64,000 bases of DNA from Bacteroidales bacterium (GTDB lineage Bacteria > Bacteroidota > Bacteroidia > Bacteroidales > F082), in the NCBI GenBank assembly GCA_023229245.1, contig JALNZU010000010.1:35208-99207 (forward strand). Direction: 5' to 3'. Positions 45,509 to 55,591 of the stretch are shown piece by piece (position 1 is the first letter of the stretch; every line of letters begins with the position of its first letter). The notes beneath the pieces are model-generated. The model saw only the letters and a list, made by a program, of their open reading frames with translations, had not been told where the DNA came from and searched no databases. Position numbers and translations under genes: made by a program.

Positions 45509-47206
45509 ATGAGACACGAAAAATATTATATGCGAGCCCAGTTTGTTTTTGCTTATTGCATACTGTGTTTAGCTGCTTTGTTTATGAAGCAGTCTATACT
45601 GTATGGTCAATCGCACAAGGAACAAGTAACGATCATTGGAGCATATGAACCGGGATTAAAGGCAGTTCAAAAGCCCGTATTGAAACCCGAGCCTTCACCA
45701 CCTATCACAGTAAAACCTGACTCAACACTATCGGGATTGAATATCATTGAACCTACATCGCCCAATATTTCAGCTTTAAGCCCACTGATAATCCAGGCCA
45801 AAGAAAAAGATAATCCTTTTTCCAATTATCTGAAAGCAGGAATAGGTTCATCAGCAAGTCCGGTATTCCTGTTCAACCATTACAGCAAGATAGCTCGTCA
45901 AACTTATTTCTATAATCAAATTGAGCATCTTTCCTCATGGATAGCCATCAAAGACTTTGCTCCTTCCGACTGGATGAAAAACAATATTTCAACTGGCATT
46001 GATCATGCGTTTGACTCTCATACCCTCACTGCTGAATTGTTTTACAAGCGCAACCATCACCGATATTACGGGTTCAGACCTGTTGATTTTCCCGATTTAT
46101 CTGTCAGCCGTGATTCTCTTGCCCAACATTATCAACATATGGGATTAAAAACCCGATTGCAAAGCACATATCGTGATCCATCCATGCTACACCATAGTGT
46201 GGAGCTGACCTACAGCCGGTTCAACGATAAATTCGCAGCATATGAAAATGTAGTAAAATTAGATGCCGACATCAGAAAAAATATAGAGCTGTTTCCGTTG
46301 GTTGATAATCAGTCTGTCAATTTATCTGGCTATACTTCTTTTGCCTCTTTTGGCGACAGCATCCAAAAGACCAATGAAATATTTATAGGGATGCAGCCAG
46401 GTTTAGCGCTTAGTGGGAGTTTTTATTCGTTGGAATTAGCATTACGCACCGAATACCTGCATAGCACCAAAGGAAATATCAAGCTTTATCCACATCTCTC
46501 CGGCAGATTGCTGCTGCTCGACGACCACTTTGAGTTTTATGCCGCATTAGACGGAGGTTTAAAACGTAAGAACATTTCCCAGATCATTGAATACAACCCT
46601 TTTGTGGCCTCAGGATTCAGTTCGTGGTGGGAAGACCATAAGTTCCATTTTGATGCCGGAATAAAAACCAGTCTGATCAAAAACCTGGGTTTTCGTTTTG
46701 GCATTGTATATGACGAGATCAGCAACAAAGGCTTTTTTCTGACCGACACCACTTTCAAGCTTTTCAATCATATTGGCATGACACACGATCATGTACAGCG
46801 TCTGCAATTCAAATCGGAGCTCTCATTCCATATGGCACCTCGCTGGACGGCATCGGCTGTTCTACTTCATCAGCAATATTTTACAGACAGTATAGCACAA
46901 GCCTGGCACGAGCCGGATTTTACTGCTGATTTTCTTGTCAGGCATCAGTGGAGCGAGCAATGGACGTTTGCTACAGGATTACATCACGAATCTAAACGAC
47001 CGACGCCGGTTTATACATCTGATGAAATTCAGATACACTGGTTAAAACCTATTTGGGATGTGCATATAGAAGCTGTATATTCGTTCAACGACTATCTGAG
47101 CTTCTACGCATTGATGAACAACCTGTTGCATCAGCGGTATGAACGCTATTTCAACTATCCGGTACAAGGGATGCAAGTTTTTGCCGGAATGATGATAAAA
47201 TTTTAA
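45509..47206 (+). CDS. Outer membrane beta-barrel protein paired with the TPR protein
   Basis: 565 residues. Signal peptide (YMRAQFVFAYCILCLAALF..., cleavage near LYGQ; ATG 45509 or 45530). A short periplasmic segment VTIIGAYEPGLKAVQKPVL is followed by a Pro-rich stretch. From about residue 105 there are beta-hairpins typical of a TonB-dependent-receptor-like barrel without a plug (NYLKAGIGSSASPVFLFNHY, TLTAELFYKRNHHRYYGFRP, YFNYPVQGMQVFAGMMIKF). The last strand ends in Phe as outer membrane barrels do. Known Bacteroidota genomes carry similar TPR-barrel gene pairs, but the cargo is unknown to me. Confidence 0.78.
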   Translation: MRHEKYYMRAQFVFAYCILCLAALFMKQSILYGQSHKEQVTIIGAYEPGLKAVQKPVLKPEPSPPITVKPDSTLSGLNIIEPTSPNISALSPLIIQAKEKDNPFSNYLKAGIGSSASPVFLFNHYSKIARQTYFYNQIEHLSSWIAIKDFAPSDWMKNNISTGIDHAFDSHTLTAELFYKRNHHRYYGFRPVDFPDLSVSRDSLAQHYQHMGLKTRLQSTYRDPSMLHHSVELTYSRFNDKFAAYENVVKLDADIRKNIELFPLVDNQSVNLSGYTSFASFGDSIQKTNEIFIGMQPGLALSGSFYSLELALRTEYLHSTKGNIKLYPHLSGRLLLLDDHFEFYAALDGGLKRKNISQIIEYNPFVASGFSSWWEDHKFHFDAGIKTSLIKNLGFRFGIVYDEISNKGFFLTDTTFKLFNHIGMTHDHVQRLQFKSELSFHMAPRWTASAVLLHQQYFTDSIAQAWHEPDFTADFLVRHQWSEQWTFATGLHHESKRPTPVYTSDEIQIHWLKPIWDVHIEAVYSFNDYLSFYALMNNLLHQRYERYFNYPVQGMQVFAGMMIKF

Positions 47207-47396
47207 CAAAAGTCTGGCATAAGAAGACTCTTAACCTAATTTTCTTATTGTCTTTCAATGTGTTAATCATGTTTCGACATATATTTTCGGATGTTGATAG
47301 ATCATCGGTAATTTCAATGCAACCGATTGCATAAAAATTGTCAATAAATGGATAGAAATGAGGCTACAAGGGTTAAAATCCTATGGTTATATTTCG

Positions 47397-47404
47397 TATC
47401 TTTG
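47397..47404 (+). promoter_or_regulatory. gyrB -7 box
   Basis: TATCTTTG, 33 bases before the gyrB ATG; the -33 region (GTTA at 47372) is poor. Confidence 0.5.
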
Positions 47405-47437
47405 TTGTTTAAACTAAGCTAACAGCAAAAACCCAAA

Positions 47438-49402
47438 ATGACCGAAGAAGAAAAAAGATTAATCGCAACTAACGAATATACAGCAAGTAATATAAAAGTT
47501 TTAGAGGGGTTAGACGCGGTTCGTAAGCGTCCTGCCATGTATATAGGTGATGTGAACGTACGCGGATTGCATCATTTGGTTTATGAAGTAGTTGACAACT
47601 CCATAGACGAAGCCATGGCCGGCTTTTGCAATCTGATAGAAGTGATCATACATGCCGACAACTCTATTACTGTAATGGATAACGGGCGAGGTATCCCAAC
47701 AGGGAAGCATGAGAAAGAAAATCGTTCAGCCCTTGAAGTGGTTATGACGGTTTTACATGCCGGAGGTAAGTTTGATAAAGGTTCTTATAAAGTTTCCGGC
47801 GGCTTGCACGGAGTAGGTGTTAGTTGTGTGAACGCACTCTCAGCACACTTCAAGGCAGAAGTCTATCGCGAAGGAAAAATATTTGTACAGGAATACAGCG
47901 AGGGTAAGCCATTATATGAGGTGAAAGCTATTGGAGAGTCGAATAAAAACGGTACCAAGATCACATTTAGACCTGATGATACAATTTTTATCACTACCGA
48001 ATACGATTACTCCATCCTGGCTTCACGTATGCGCGAATTGGCCTTTCTAAACAGAGGAATAAGCATCATACTTACCGATGAACGTACCTATGTAAACCAC
48101 GGTCACATACGCAGCGAAACTTTTTATTCATCCAACGGATTGAAAGATTTCATCAGCTATTTAGATGAGAACAGAGAAAAGCTTATTCCCGAACCCATAG
48201 TTATTGAAGGCGAGCGCAACCAGATACCTGTTGAGATAGCCATGCAATACAACACTTCTTTTTCGGAGAATCTTCATTCTTACGTAAACAATATCAACAC
48301 TCATGAGGGTGGTACTCATCTGGCTGGTTTCAGAAGAGGACTGACGCGTACTCTGAAATCCTATGCTGAGAAATCAGGCTTATTGGCTAAACTCAAATTC
48401 GATATCAATGGTGATGACTTCCGTGAAGGCCTAACTGCCATTATTTCCATCAAAGTTCCTGAGCCTCAGTTTGAAGGTCAGACTAAAACTAAATTAGGAA
48501 ACACTGAAGCTATGGGAGTGGTTGACCAGATCGTCAGCGAGCATCTTTCAAATTATTTAGAAGAAAACCCTAAAGAAGCCAAGACCATTGTAAATAAAGT
48601 GATATTGGCTGCCACTGCCCGTCATGCAGCCCGTAAAGCACGCGAATTAGTACAACGCAAAAGTGTATTAGGCGGATCAGGATTACCAGGCAAGCTATCC
48701 GACTGTACTGAACGCGACCCAGCTAAAGCTGAGCTATATCTAGTGGAAGGTGACTCGGCAGGAGGTACAGCCAAACAAGGACGAGACAGACGATTTCAAG
48801 CTATATTGCCGCTGAGAGGGAAGATATTAAACGTGGAAAAAGCAATGCCACATAAAATATACGACAGCGACGAGATTAAAAACATATTCACTGCATTAGG
48901 AGTTACCATAGGAACTGAAGAAGATAGTAAAGCATTAAACTTAGAAAAATTACGCTACCACAAAATCGTCATCATGACCGACGCTGATATAGACGGCAGC
49001 CATATAGCTACCCTTATTCTTACCTTCTTCTTCCGGCAGATGACAGAACTCATTGAGAGAGGGTATATCTACATTGCTACTCCACCTCTGTATCTGTTGC
49101 GCAAAGGTAGGCAAGAACGATATTGCTGGTCGGAAGAAGAACGTGAGAATACTGTCAGAGAATGGTCGGGTGACGGCAGCGATAGAGGTATCCACATTCA
49201 ACGGTATAAAGGACTTGGAGAGATGAATGCCGAGCAGCTTTGGGAAACTACCATGAATCCAGCCAACCGTACACTACGGCAGATCACCATTGAAAACGGA
49301 TTAGAAGCTGACCATGTCTTTTCCATGCTGATGGGAGACGAAGTCCCACCCAGAAGAGAGTTTATTGAAGCCAATGCAAAATATGCAAAAATCGATGCGT
49401 AA
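47438..49402 (+). CDS. gyrB: DNA gyrase subunit B
   Basis: 654 residues, the usual length for GyrB without an insert. GHKL ATPase: VRKRPAMYIGDV, EVVDNSIDEAMAGFC, DNGRGIPTGKH, GGLHGVGVSCVNAL. Transducer with the QTKTKLGN loop. Toprim: LYLVEGDSAGGTAKQGRDR, PLRGKILNVEKA, IVIMTDADIDGSHI. C-terminal QRYKGLGEMN. With GyrA it introduces negative supercoils. It lies alone on the plus strand, not next to gyrA or recF. Confidence 0.97.
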   Translation: MTEEEKRLIATNEYTASNIKVLEGLDAVRKRPAMYIGDVNVRGLHHLVYEVVDNSIDEAMAGFCNLIEVIIHADNSITVMDNGRGIPTGKHEKENRSALEVVMTVLHAGGKFDKGSYKVSGGLHGVGVSCVNALSAHFKAEVYREGKIFVQEYSEGKPLYEVKAIGESNKNGTKITFRPDDTIFITTEYDYSILASRMRELAFLNRGISIILTDERTYVNHGHIRSETFYSSNGLKDFISYLDENREKLIPEPIVIEGERNQIPVEIAMQYNTSFSENLHSYVNNINTHEGGTHLAGFRRGLTRTLKSYAEKSGLLAKLKFDINGDDFREGLTAIISIKVPEPQFEGQTKTKLGNTEAMGVVDQIVSEHLSNYLEENPKEAKTIVNKVILAATARHAARKARELVQRKSVLGGSGLPGKLSDCTERDPAKAELYLVEGDSAGGTAKQGRDRRFQAILPLRGKILNVEKAMPHKIYDSDEIKNIFTALGVTIGTEEDSKALNLEKLRYHKIVIMTDADIDGSHIATLILTFFFRQMTELIERGYIYIATPPLYLLRKGRQERYCWSEEERENTVREWSGDGSDRGIHIQRYKGLGEMNAEQLWETTMNPANRTLRQITIENGLEADHVFSMLMGDEVPPRREFIEANAKYAKIDA

Positions 49403-49549
49403 TCGCATATACACCAAGTTCAGTTCATAGGTATTGAATTTTTGCCATACTGAAAGCGCTATCTCAGCTCTTCATCGCATTATCATTTTCACACTATTGA
49501 TTACCCGATCCTTATCGTTTTGACAAGGGTTGGTCAAAGCATTCCAATG

Positions 49550-49582
49550 AAAAAAGGGCAACTTGTGCAGCTGCCCTTTTTT
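49550..49582. terminator. Bidirectional terminator between gyrB and the ExbD gene
   Basis: AAAAAAGGGCA ... TGCCCTTTTTT with an internal CT/AG pair. Placed between two converging genes, it has a U-tract on either strand. Confidence 0.85.
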
Positions 49583-49605
49583 GAAAATTATCAGGTATGA
49601 AAAAA

Positions 49606-50064
49606 CTATTTCACTCCTTTAAGTGTAGAGTAATTGATACGAAAAGCACCTGCTCTTCGTAGCTCTTGTTTCACATCTGTAACCACACCCATTTTTGTAT
49701 CTTTATGTACTTTAAGTGATGTAGTAAGGAACTGCCGGTCGGCTTCATTACGTGCTTCCCGTTCACGGGCTATAAACTCAGGTACATCCTGTATTCTGGC
49801 AAACTGGTCATTGAGTTGCACTCGCGACTCGGTTCCTAAAGAAGCTATAGCCGGTGGGCCTATATAAATGAAGCTTACTAAGGATTTCTTTTCAAGCTTT
49901 TGCACTTCAGTAGCTGTTGGCAATTGCATTTTTACTCTTAGGGTAACTTCGCGCATCACGGTAGTTACCATAAAGAAAAACAACAGCATGAAGATGATAT
50001 CCGGCAATGAGGAGGTACTGATTGCCGGTGTGCCTTTTCCTTTTTTTGTTTTAAACTTCGACAT
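49606..50064 (-). CDS. ExbD/TolR family protein, second of two
   Basis: 152 residues. N-terminal membrane helix LPDIIFMLLFFFMVTTVM preceded by the conserved Ser/Pro-Asp segment (ISTSSLPD), then a periplasmic domain ending LRRAGAFRINYSTLKGVK. It starts one base after the other ExbD in the operon exbB-4TM-exbD-exbD. Confidence 0.9.
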   Translation of the reverse strand: MSKFKTKKGKGTPAISTSSLPDIIFMLLFFFMVTTVMREVTLRVKMQLPTATEVQKLEKKSLVSFIYIGPPAIASLGTESRVQLNDQFARIQDVPEFIAREREARNEADRQFLTTSLKVHKDTKMGVVTDVKQELRRAGAFRINYSTLKGVK

Positions 50065-50065
50065 A

Positions 50066-50641
50066 TTATTGTTCTCCTATACTTTCGGGTTCAGCCTCGC
50101 TAACACGTATAGGTATCGCATCATTGATAGCTTTTATCTGGTTTTCATTAACCAGGTTAGCAAATCTGACCCCAAATTTTTCCATTGACAGTTCATCTTT
50201 CAACTCATTAAATGCCCGGGCTAATTCATTTTGTACTTGTATATACATATTATATGAAGTTCCTCTGTCGTTTTTCAACGAGATAACACCTTTTGAGGTG
50301 TATATAGGGCCAATGAGATCAATCGTTTTCATCTCTGCTTCTGGATAATTTGGATTATCGGGTACAACGGGGGTCATAAACCGCTTGGCTTCGTCTTTCA
50401 AGGTTTTAATATCCCCTATACGCCCGTTGACCAACAGCCGGTCATCTTTATTGACCAAGACATTCATCACGTTTCTTTCTTTGATCTTGATATCATCAGG
50501 TGTCTCAACCGGAGGTGGTAACCTACGGGTGATACCAGTATCAACATCCATGGTAGTAGTAACCAGGAAGAAGATCAGCAAGAGGAAGGCAATGTCGGCC
50601 ATCGAGCCTGCATTAATTTCTGGTGAAGCTCTTTTTGCCAT
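50066..50641 (-). CDS. ExbD/TolR family protein, first of two
   Basis: 191 residues, longer than usual because of a periplasmic insertion around residues 50-130. N-terminal helix MADIAFLLLIFFLVTTTMDV with the conserved Asp, PPP segment (RRLPPPVETPD), and end NQIKAINDAIPIRV. Two consecutive ExbD genes after one ExbB is a known Bacteroidota arrangement. Confidence 0.9.
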   Translation of the reverse strand: MAKRASPEINAGSMADIAFLLLIFFLVTTTMDVDTGITRRLPPPVETPDDIKIKERNVMNVLVNKDDRLLVNGRIGDIKTLKDEAKRFMTPVVPDNPNYPEAEMKTIDLIGPIYTSKGVISLKNDRGTSYNMYIQVQNELARAFNELKDELSMEKFGVRFANLVNENQIKAINDAIPIRVSEAEPESIGEQ

Positions 50642-50647
50642 TGTATG

Positions 50648-51064
50648 TTACTTAAATATTTTCATGATATTGGAATAAATGATAGCCAGAATGGAGAGAG
50701 CTGCTGTAATATAGGTAAAGAGCAAACCCATTCCAACCCATTTTGATGTTTGTTCGGTAACTCCGAGTACTTCAAGTCTCAGATCGCTGAAAGTATTTCC
50801 GGCAAGGCTGTATGAGATAACAGCTATCACAGCCACAATACCAATACTTATAAGCATCTTCACTATATTACCCGGGTTCAGTATGAAGCCATAAACCGGT
50901 GAGGCAATAGCGATTACAGCTGCTGCGATCACTAAAATGATCCCCCACTGGATAAAGCTTGCCGAGTCGAGATTATTGGTGTAGAACAGTATAGTCAATA
51001 GCGCACTAACTGCCAACAACGCATATAACACCCAACTAACTATTTTGGATAATTTATTAGCCAT
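50648..51064 (-). CDS. Four-helix membrane protein of the ExbB/ExbD operon
   Basis: 138 residues with four membrane helices (about 8-28, 36-58, 68-88 and 112-134) and short loops. No known motif recognised. It sits 6 bp after exbB and 6 bp before exbD, so it probably belongs to the same membrane complex, which I infer only from the position. Confidence 0.75.
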   Translation of the reverse strand: MANKLSKIVSWVLYALLAVSALLTILFYTNNLDSASFIQWGIILVIAAAVIAIASPVYGFILNPGNIVKMLISIGIVAVIAVISYSLAGNTFSDLRLEVLGVTEQTSKWVGMGLLFTYITAALSILAIIYSNIMKIFK

Positions 51065-51070
51065 ACTATG

Positions 51071-51904
51071 TTATTTTTTTGCAAAGGTGGTGATCATATC
51101 TATGAAAGAGATAGAGCTGTCTTCCATATCATTTACAAGGTTATCGATCTTGGAGATAATGTAGTTGTAGAAAATCTGCAGGATGATAGCTACTATCAGC
51201 CCGAACACGGTTGTCAACAGAGCTACTTTAATACCTACTGCCACAACCTGTGGTGATATATCACCTGCTGCTGCGATATCATCGAATGCCATGATCATCC
51301 CTACTACGGTTCCCAAGAAGCCGAGCATAGGTGCCAGAGCGATAAAGAGTGAGATCCAGCTTACTCCGCTTTCGAGCCTGCCGGTGATCACTGCTCCGTA
51401 GGACACGATTGATTTTTCTACTTCGTCTACTCCGTGGTCATAGCGCATCAATCCCTGATAGAAGATACTGGCAACCGGACCGCGAGCGTTGCGGCAGATA
51501 TCTTTTGCTTTATCCACGCCGCCGCCTTCTAATGCCTTTTCTATGCTGACCAATAGTTTTTTGGTGTTTGTAGTGCTAAGGGTCAGATAGATAATTCTTT
51601 CAATACTGATAGCCAATCCAAGGATGAGTGTTAACAGAATGACGCCCATAAATTCAGGGCCCCCTTCAATAAATTTTTCTTTTAAAACTTCGTGAAACGT
51701 TAGTGGCTCTTCATCTAAAGCCTCCATCTGTACCGTTTCAGGTTCATCTGCTTGTACTACCTCTTCCTCGATGGCCTCAGCAGTATCATCGGTTATTTCA
51801 GTCTGTTCGGTAGGATCAGCCGGGCTGTCCTGTGCAAGTACGACGTTGTGAAAGCCGATAAACATCATACCTGCCATGGTAAGTAGAGCAATTAATTTTT
51901 TCAT
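51071..51904 (-). CDS. MotA/TolQ/ExbB family protein with an acidic periplasmic extension
   Basis: 277 residues. N-terminal leader (MKKLIALLTMAGMMFIGF..., cleavage near VLAQ) and an acidic segment at 25-70 (EEEVVQADEPETVQMEALDE) before the first ExbB helix. Then the ExbB fold: GVILLTLILGLAISIERIIY, ALAPMLGFLGTVVGMIMAF (channel helix) and TTVFGLIVAIILQIFYNYI. It starts the operon exbB-4TM-exbD-exbD, which is independent of the exbB-exbD-tonB set at 18.7-20.7 kb and has no TonB gene. Confidence 0.9.
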   Translation of the reverse strand: MKKLIALLTMAGMMFIGFHNVVLAQDSPADPTEQTEITDDTAEAIEEEVVQADEPETVQMEALDEEPLTFHEVLKEKFIEGGPEFMGVILLTLILGLAISIERIIYLTLSTTNTKKLLVSIEKALEGGGVDKAKDICRNARGPVASIFYQGLMRYDHGVDEVEKSIVSYGAVITGRLESGVSWISLFIALAPMLGFLGTVVGMIMAFDDIAAAGDISPQVVAVGIKVALLTTVFGLIVAIILQIFYNYIISKIDNLVNDMEDSSISFIDMITTFAKK

Positions 51905-52030
51905 AGTTGATAGTGTTGATTACTACTTGAACTAATTTAGATTTATGTGATTTACGAATTATATAAATACAACGAATTGCAAATGTACATTATTATCTTT
52001 AAACGTTTTAACTTTTTTTTCAATCCCAAG

Positions 52031-52118
52031 CGGAGAGAGCGGGATTCGAACCCGCGATACCCTTTCGGGGTATACACACTTTCCAGGCGTGCGCCTTCAA
52101 CCACTCGGCCACCTCTCC
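52031..52118 (-). tRNA. tRNA-Ser (GGA)
   Basis: 88 nt, minus strand. Acceptor GGAGAGG/TCTCTCC with discriminator G, D-arm GGCC...GGC, anticodon loop CTGGAAA (anticodon GGA), a long variable arm (TATACCCCGAAAGGGTAT) typical of Ser, and T-loop TTCGAAT. CCA is not encoded. Confidence 0.96.
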
Positions 52119-52267
52119 ATGACACACTGTTATCAATATGTTGCATCCAAAAATAAAGGCCAAAAGTACATATTTTTTTATCGCCTCCAAAACTTTATAG
52201 CCAGCTTCTTTTGTTTGGATTGGTTCTAAACAAAAAAAAGCCTGACAACTGATATGTACCCTATATC

Positions 52268-55200
52268 CTACTCCTTGATAAATGGGATACGGCGTATGCC
52301 TGATGAGGTTTGAATTCGTACCACATACATACCAGTAACCAAACCTGACACATCAAGCTCGGCCTGCGAATGATCAGGTTTGAACCGTTGTATCAGTTTA
52401 CCGTCTAACCGCAACAAGTCGATCGTTTGAATAAGTTGCCCGTTGGCGTTTATCGTTAAATAATCTGATACAGGATTTGGATACAGCTCAATCCCAGCAG
52501 CTGATTCGCTCAATCCAACCATATCTGGCTCTAAGGCATTAATCAACGATATACCATCGTACTGAAACACTTCCTGATCGGGCATAGAACTGTCGTACTC
52601 TGCCGTCAGGTCGTGATAATAGCCTGTATCTTGCTTACGCCACTTTAGTTGCAGGCTCTGTCCCGGGACAAAACCATCTATTGGTACCGACAGGCTATCG
52701 TTTCCAAACACCGCCATAAAAGCAGGCTCTGCCGGGTCATCTATCAAGAGAATTCCTGCCGGCAGTCCCTCATCGGTAAAAGCTATGATCTGATCGCCAG
52801 GCTGAGCAAAGCTAAGTACTCCAGCTGCAAAGCCTAAGTTGTGTGCGGCAGAAGTGATGGCTATCTCAGGCTCAGACAATTGAGCCTTGGCTGAAGTACA
52901 TTCCGGGAAGTGCAGAGTGAGATCAGAAGCTGACTTGAGCATATACGCCTTTCCTGGGGAAAGCTGTATCAGGCTCTCAAGTCCGGCCTCCGGCCAATAT
53001 ACTTGAGTACCGCTCAGGTTTCTTACAAAAATGATCTGGTCAGCATACGAATCTATCAAGCCGGTTAAAGCAACCGGACACGAACTTAGTACGGGAATGA
53101 GGTTCCACCCGGTATGTATGTCCAAACTGCCTTCCATCGCTTCGGGACCCGATATCATCAGGTTAGCCGCAGCATCCATTTTCACTTTATATCCTTCAAA
53201 GCCGTTCCAGCTACCAATAGTGTTGATCCCATGTGCCGGATCATATAGTCCAGTAGCCGACTGTACAGCAATCAGCTTATCGGAAACAGGCTCGAACAAT
53301 TGATCCAGTCCTGTCTCTGCCGGCTGAATAAACGAAGACAAACTATTCCATCCCTTCTCAAGAGATGCATTGAAGGTCATCATACCGCCAGTAGTCTGTA
53401 GTGTGAAATCGTCTATATACATCCCGTCTTTAGTCACCATATAATCACTTACAAAACGAAAACGCAGTTGTACCCAGTTTTGTCCTAAATAAGCGTTCAG
53501 GTTATATGTTTTTTTCTGCCAGTTGTTTTGTGTGCCCGTGAAAGAGGCCAACTGAGCCCATGTCATACCGTTTGTACTTACCTCCAAATACATATAATCG
53601 TAGTTGTTTTCTATATCGTATCGTGTCCAGAAGCTAAGCTCGGCTTCTGTGAATCCCATATTCAGGCTAAAGGGACGGAAATAGGCATAACTAGTGGTAT
53701 TATTTTGATAGTTACCATTTGGACTTTCGGATAGTGAGTGTATAGGCGAGTACGACTGGGTTGTAGTCAAACCCCAGCTGCCGGTAAACTCCCAATAAGG
53801 TGTTCCGTTTTCAAAGTCCATAGAAAAGGGAAGCACCAAAGGAGGCATAGGCACAACGGTTACCGAATTGGAAGGATCGGATTCAAGTCCACTGTCGGCA
53901 TAGATAGCAGTAACAAAGTACGTATAAGGTGTGCCGTTTTCGACATTCAGATCGAGATAGTAAGCTGATGTAACATTATCCACAAGCTGTTCATCTCTGT
54001 ATATATTATAAGATGCAGCATCGGGCATATTCAACCATTCCATTTCCACCTGCTGATCGCCGGCTAAAGCTACTAATCCTCTTGGGGGCAATAGCCTGTT
54101 AGCCATAGTCACTATAGAGGCTAATGCAGCTTTGGTAAATATAGCCGCTTGTTGTTCGTTATTATAGCTTAGTCCGATGATATCGTTGGAAGTGTGGATA
54201 TAGGGGCTGTAATCGGGTACTGCTTCAAACGGATAGATGCCCATATATCCGTTGTTATTGAAAGAGGTATGGTCGCTATCGCCACCTGATAGTGTTCCTG
54301 GTTCAACAACAAACTCAGGCAGATAGGTGCTGCATACGCTCATATAAAAATCGGCTAACTCCTGAGCTGAGGATGGAAATATCAAAGTGGATTTGATGGT
54401 GGTATTCCCCGGTTTGAGATAGCCATTCATATCCAGGTTAAAGTAGCCATGAATGTCTAACCCTTGCTGTGCAGCATATGCAGCATAGGCGGCACTGCCA
54501 TACAAGCCATATTCTTCGCCGGAGAAGGAACAAAATATTATACTCCTGTCAAAAGAATACTGGGTGAGGATACGAGCCATTTCAAGCACACCGGCAGTGC
54601 CGGATGCATTATCATCAGCGCCTGGGGCTAAGCCCGAATAGCTATATGAATCATAATGTGCACCACATACCACATATTCATCCGGATATTTGGTTCCTAT
54701 CATCAACGCTATCACATTATCGCTGGCAGGTCCGCCTGGCATGGGAAAATCCATCAGCTCAACCTCCAACCCGTAGGATTCGTACTTAGCTTTGATCCAG
54801 TTTTGAGCTTCCACACTTTGAGGATGATACGAATCACGTGTACCATAATCTTGCAGATGCTGTACCGTTGCAGTGATATTGACATAGTCAACCTGATCAA
54901 TTAACTCTTGAATAAAAGGATCAGGATCGGCAGTACGTGAAGGGGTTATCAAGCTTGCTTCGGGTATACGCGCTTGCTGAGGATGAATGCGTATCATCCC
55001 ATCGTTGCGCGCCGGCTCAAGCTGCCCATATTGCTTTTCATTGGTAGAAACAATCAACAGATTATCAGTCTTGTACAACAGCTGTATCCTGTCTGACCAG
55101 CGTTGTTGATAGTCAACCGCTTCATCAGCTGACGCATAGACTATATAATAACTGATATCAGCTTGCCAAGGGTTTGAATCTAATAGCGTATGAGGCTCCT

Positions 55201-55393
55201 TAGGAACAAAATCAACTGTGGCAATAACAAAATCATCGGAATAGAAATGTACTTCAAAAGCAGGATTCTCTATATACGACCGGCTTTGAATCACATCACT
55301 AACAGGTATTAACACCAATGAGTTTGACAAAAGGGAAAAAGGCATCAGCAGTAGTGCTGCAAACCATAACATAAGGGTAAATATTTTACGCAT
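52268..55393 (-). CDS. Secreted M28 family metallopeptidase with T9SS sorting domain
   Basis: 1041 residues from ATG 55393 (MRKIFTLMLWFAALL..., leader). M28 zinc residues are in order: VVCGAHYDSYS (His), GADDNASGTAGVLEMARIL (Asp), FCSFSGEEYGLYGS (Glu-Glu), YFNLDMNGY (Asp) and GDSDHTSF (His), at about residues 240-395. A fibronectin type III-like domain follows (about 450-525), then a MAM-like/jelly-roll domain (YWEFTGSWGLTTTQSYSP) and the T9SS tail (ELYPNPVSDYLTINA, GLVTGMYVVRIQ). Likely an exported aminopeptidase that digests peptides outside the cell and is processed by PorU. It is monocistronic and ends just before tRNA-Ser. Confidence 0.93.
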   Translation of the reverse strand: MRKIFTLMLWFAALLLMPFSLLSNSLVLIPVSDVIQSRSYIENPAFEVHFYSDDFVIATVDFVPKEPHTLLDSNPWQADISYYIVYASADEAVDYQQRWSDRIQLLYKTDNLLIVSTNEKQYGQLEPARNDGMIRIHPQQARIPEASLITPSRTADPDPFIQELIDQVDYVNITATVQHLQDYGTRDSYHPQSVEAQNWIKAKYESYGLEVELMDFPMPGGPASDNVIALMIGTKYPDEYVVCGAHYDSYSYSGLAPGADDNASGTAGVLEMARILTQYSFDRSIIFCSFSGEEYGLYGSAAYAAYAAQQGLDIHGYFNLDMNGYLKPGNTTIKSTLIFPSSAQELADFYMSVCSTYLPEFVVEPGTLSGGDSDHTSFNNNGYMGIYPFEAVPDYSPYIHTSNDIIGLSYNNEQQAAIFTKAALASIVTMANRLLPPRGLVALAGDQQVEMEWLNMPDAASYNIYRDEQLVDNVTSAYYLDLNVENGTPYTYFVTAIYADSGLESDPSNSVTVVPMPPLVLPFSMDFENGTPYWEFTGSWGLTTTQSYSPIHSLSESPNGNYQNNTTSYAYFRPFSLNMGFTEAELSFWTRYDIENNYDYMYLEVSTNGMTWAQLASFTGTQNNWQKKTYNLNAYLGQNWVQLRFRFVSDYMVTKDGMYIDDFTLQTTGGMMTFNASLEKGWNSLSSFIQPAETGLDQLFEPVSDKLIAVQSATGLYDPAHGINTIGSWNGFEGYKVKMDAAANLMISGPEAMEGSLDIHTGWNLIPVLSSCPVALTGLIDSYADQIIFVRNLSGTQVYWPEAGLESLIQLSPGKAYMLKSASDLTLHFPECTSAKAQLSEPEIAITSAAHNLGFAAGVLSFAQPGDQIIAFTDEGLPAGILLIDDPAEPAFMAVFGNDSLSVPIDGFVPGQSLQLKWRKQDTGYYHDLTAEYDSSMPDQEVFQYDGISLINALEPDMVGLSESAAGIELYPNPVSDYLTINANGQLIQTIDLLRLDGKLIQRFKPDHSQAELDVSGLVTGMYVVRIQTSSGIRRIPFIKE

Positions 55394-55591
55394 CTTGATA
55401 CTGTATTTGTAATGAATAGGTTGTCTGATCAATATCATACGTTGACAAGCAATGGATTAGAACAACATACAATTGTGGCTTACAAAGGTACGGAAAAATG
55501 ATCGGTTTTATTTTCAGGCTTGCAGAACTTATTATTTTTCAATCAGCTTATGCATATATATCAACCTATCATCAGTTTTAGTGAGTAGTGC

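Noticed and set aside
51952..52146. 64-residue open frame on the minus strand
   Set aside because: It is the tRNA-Ser gene read as protein.
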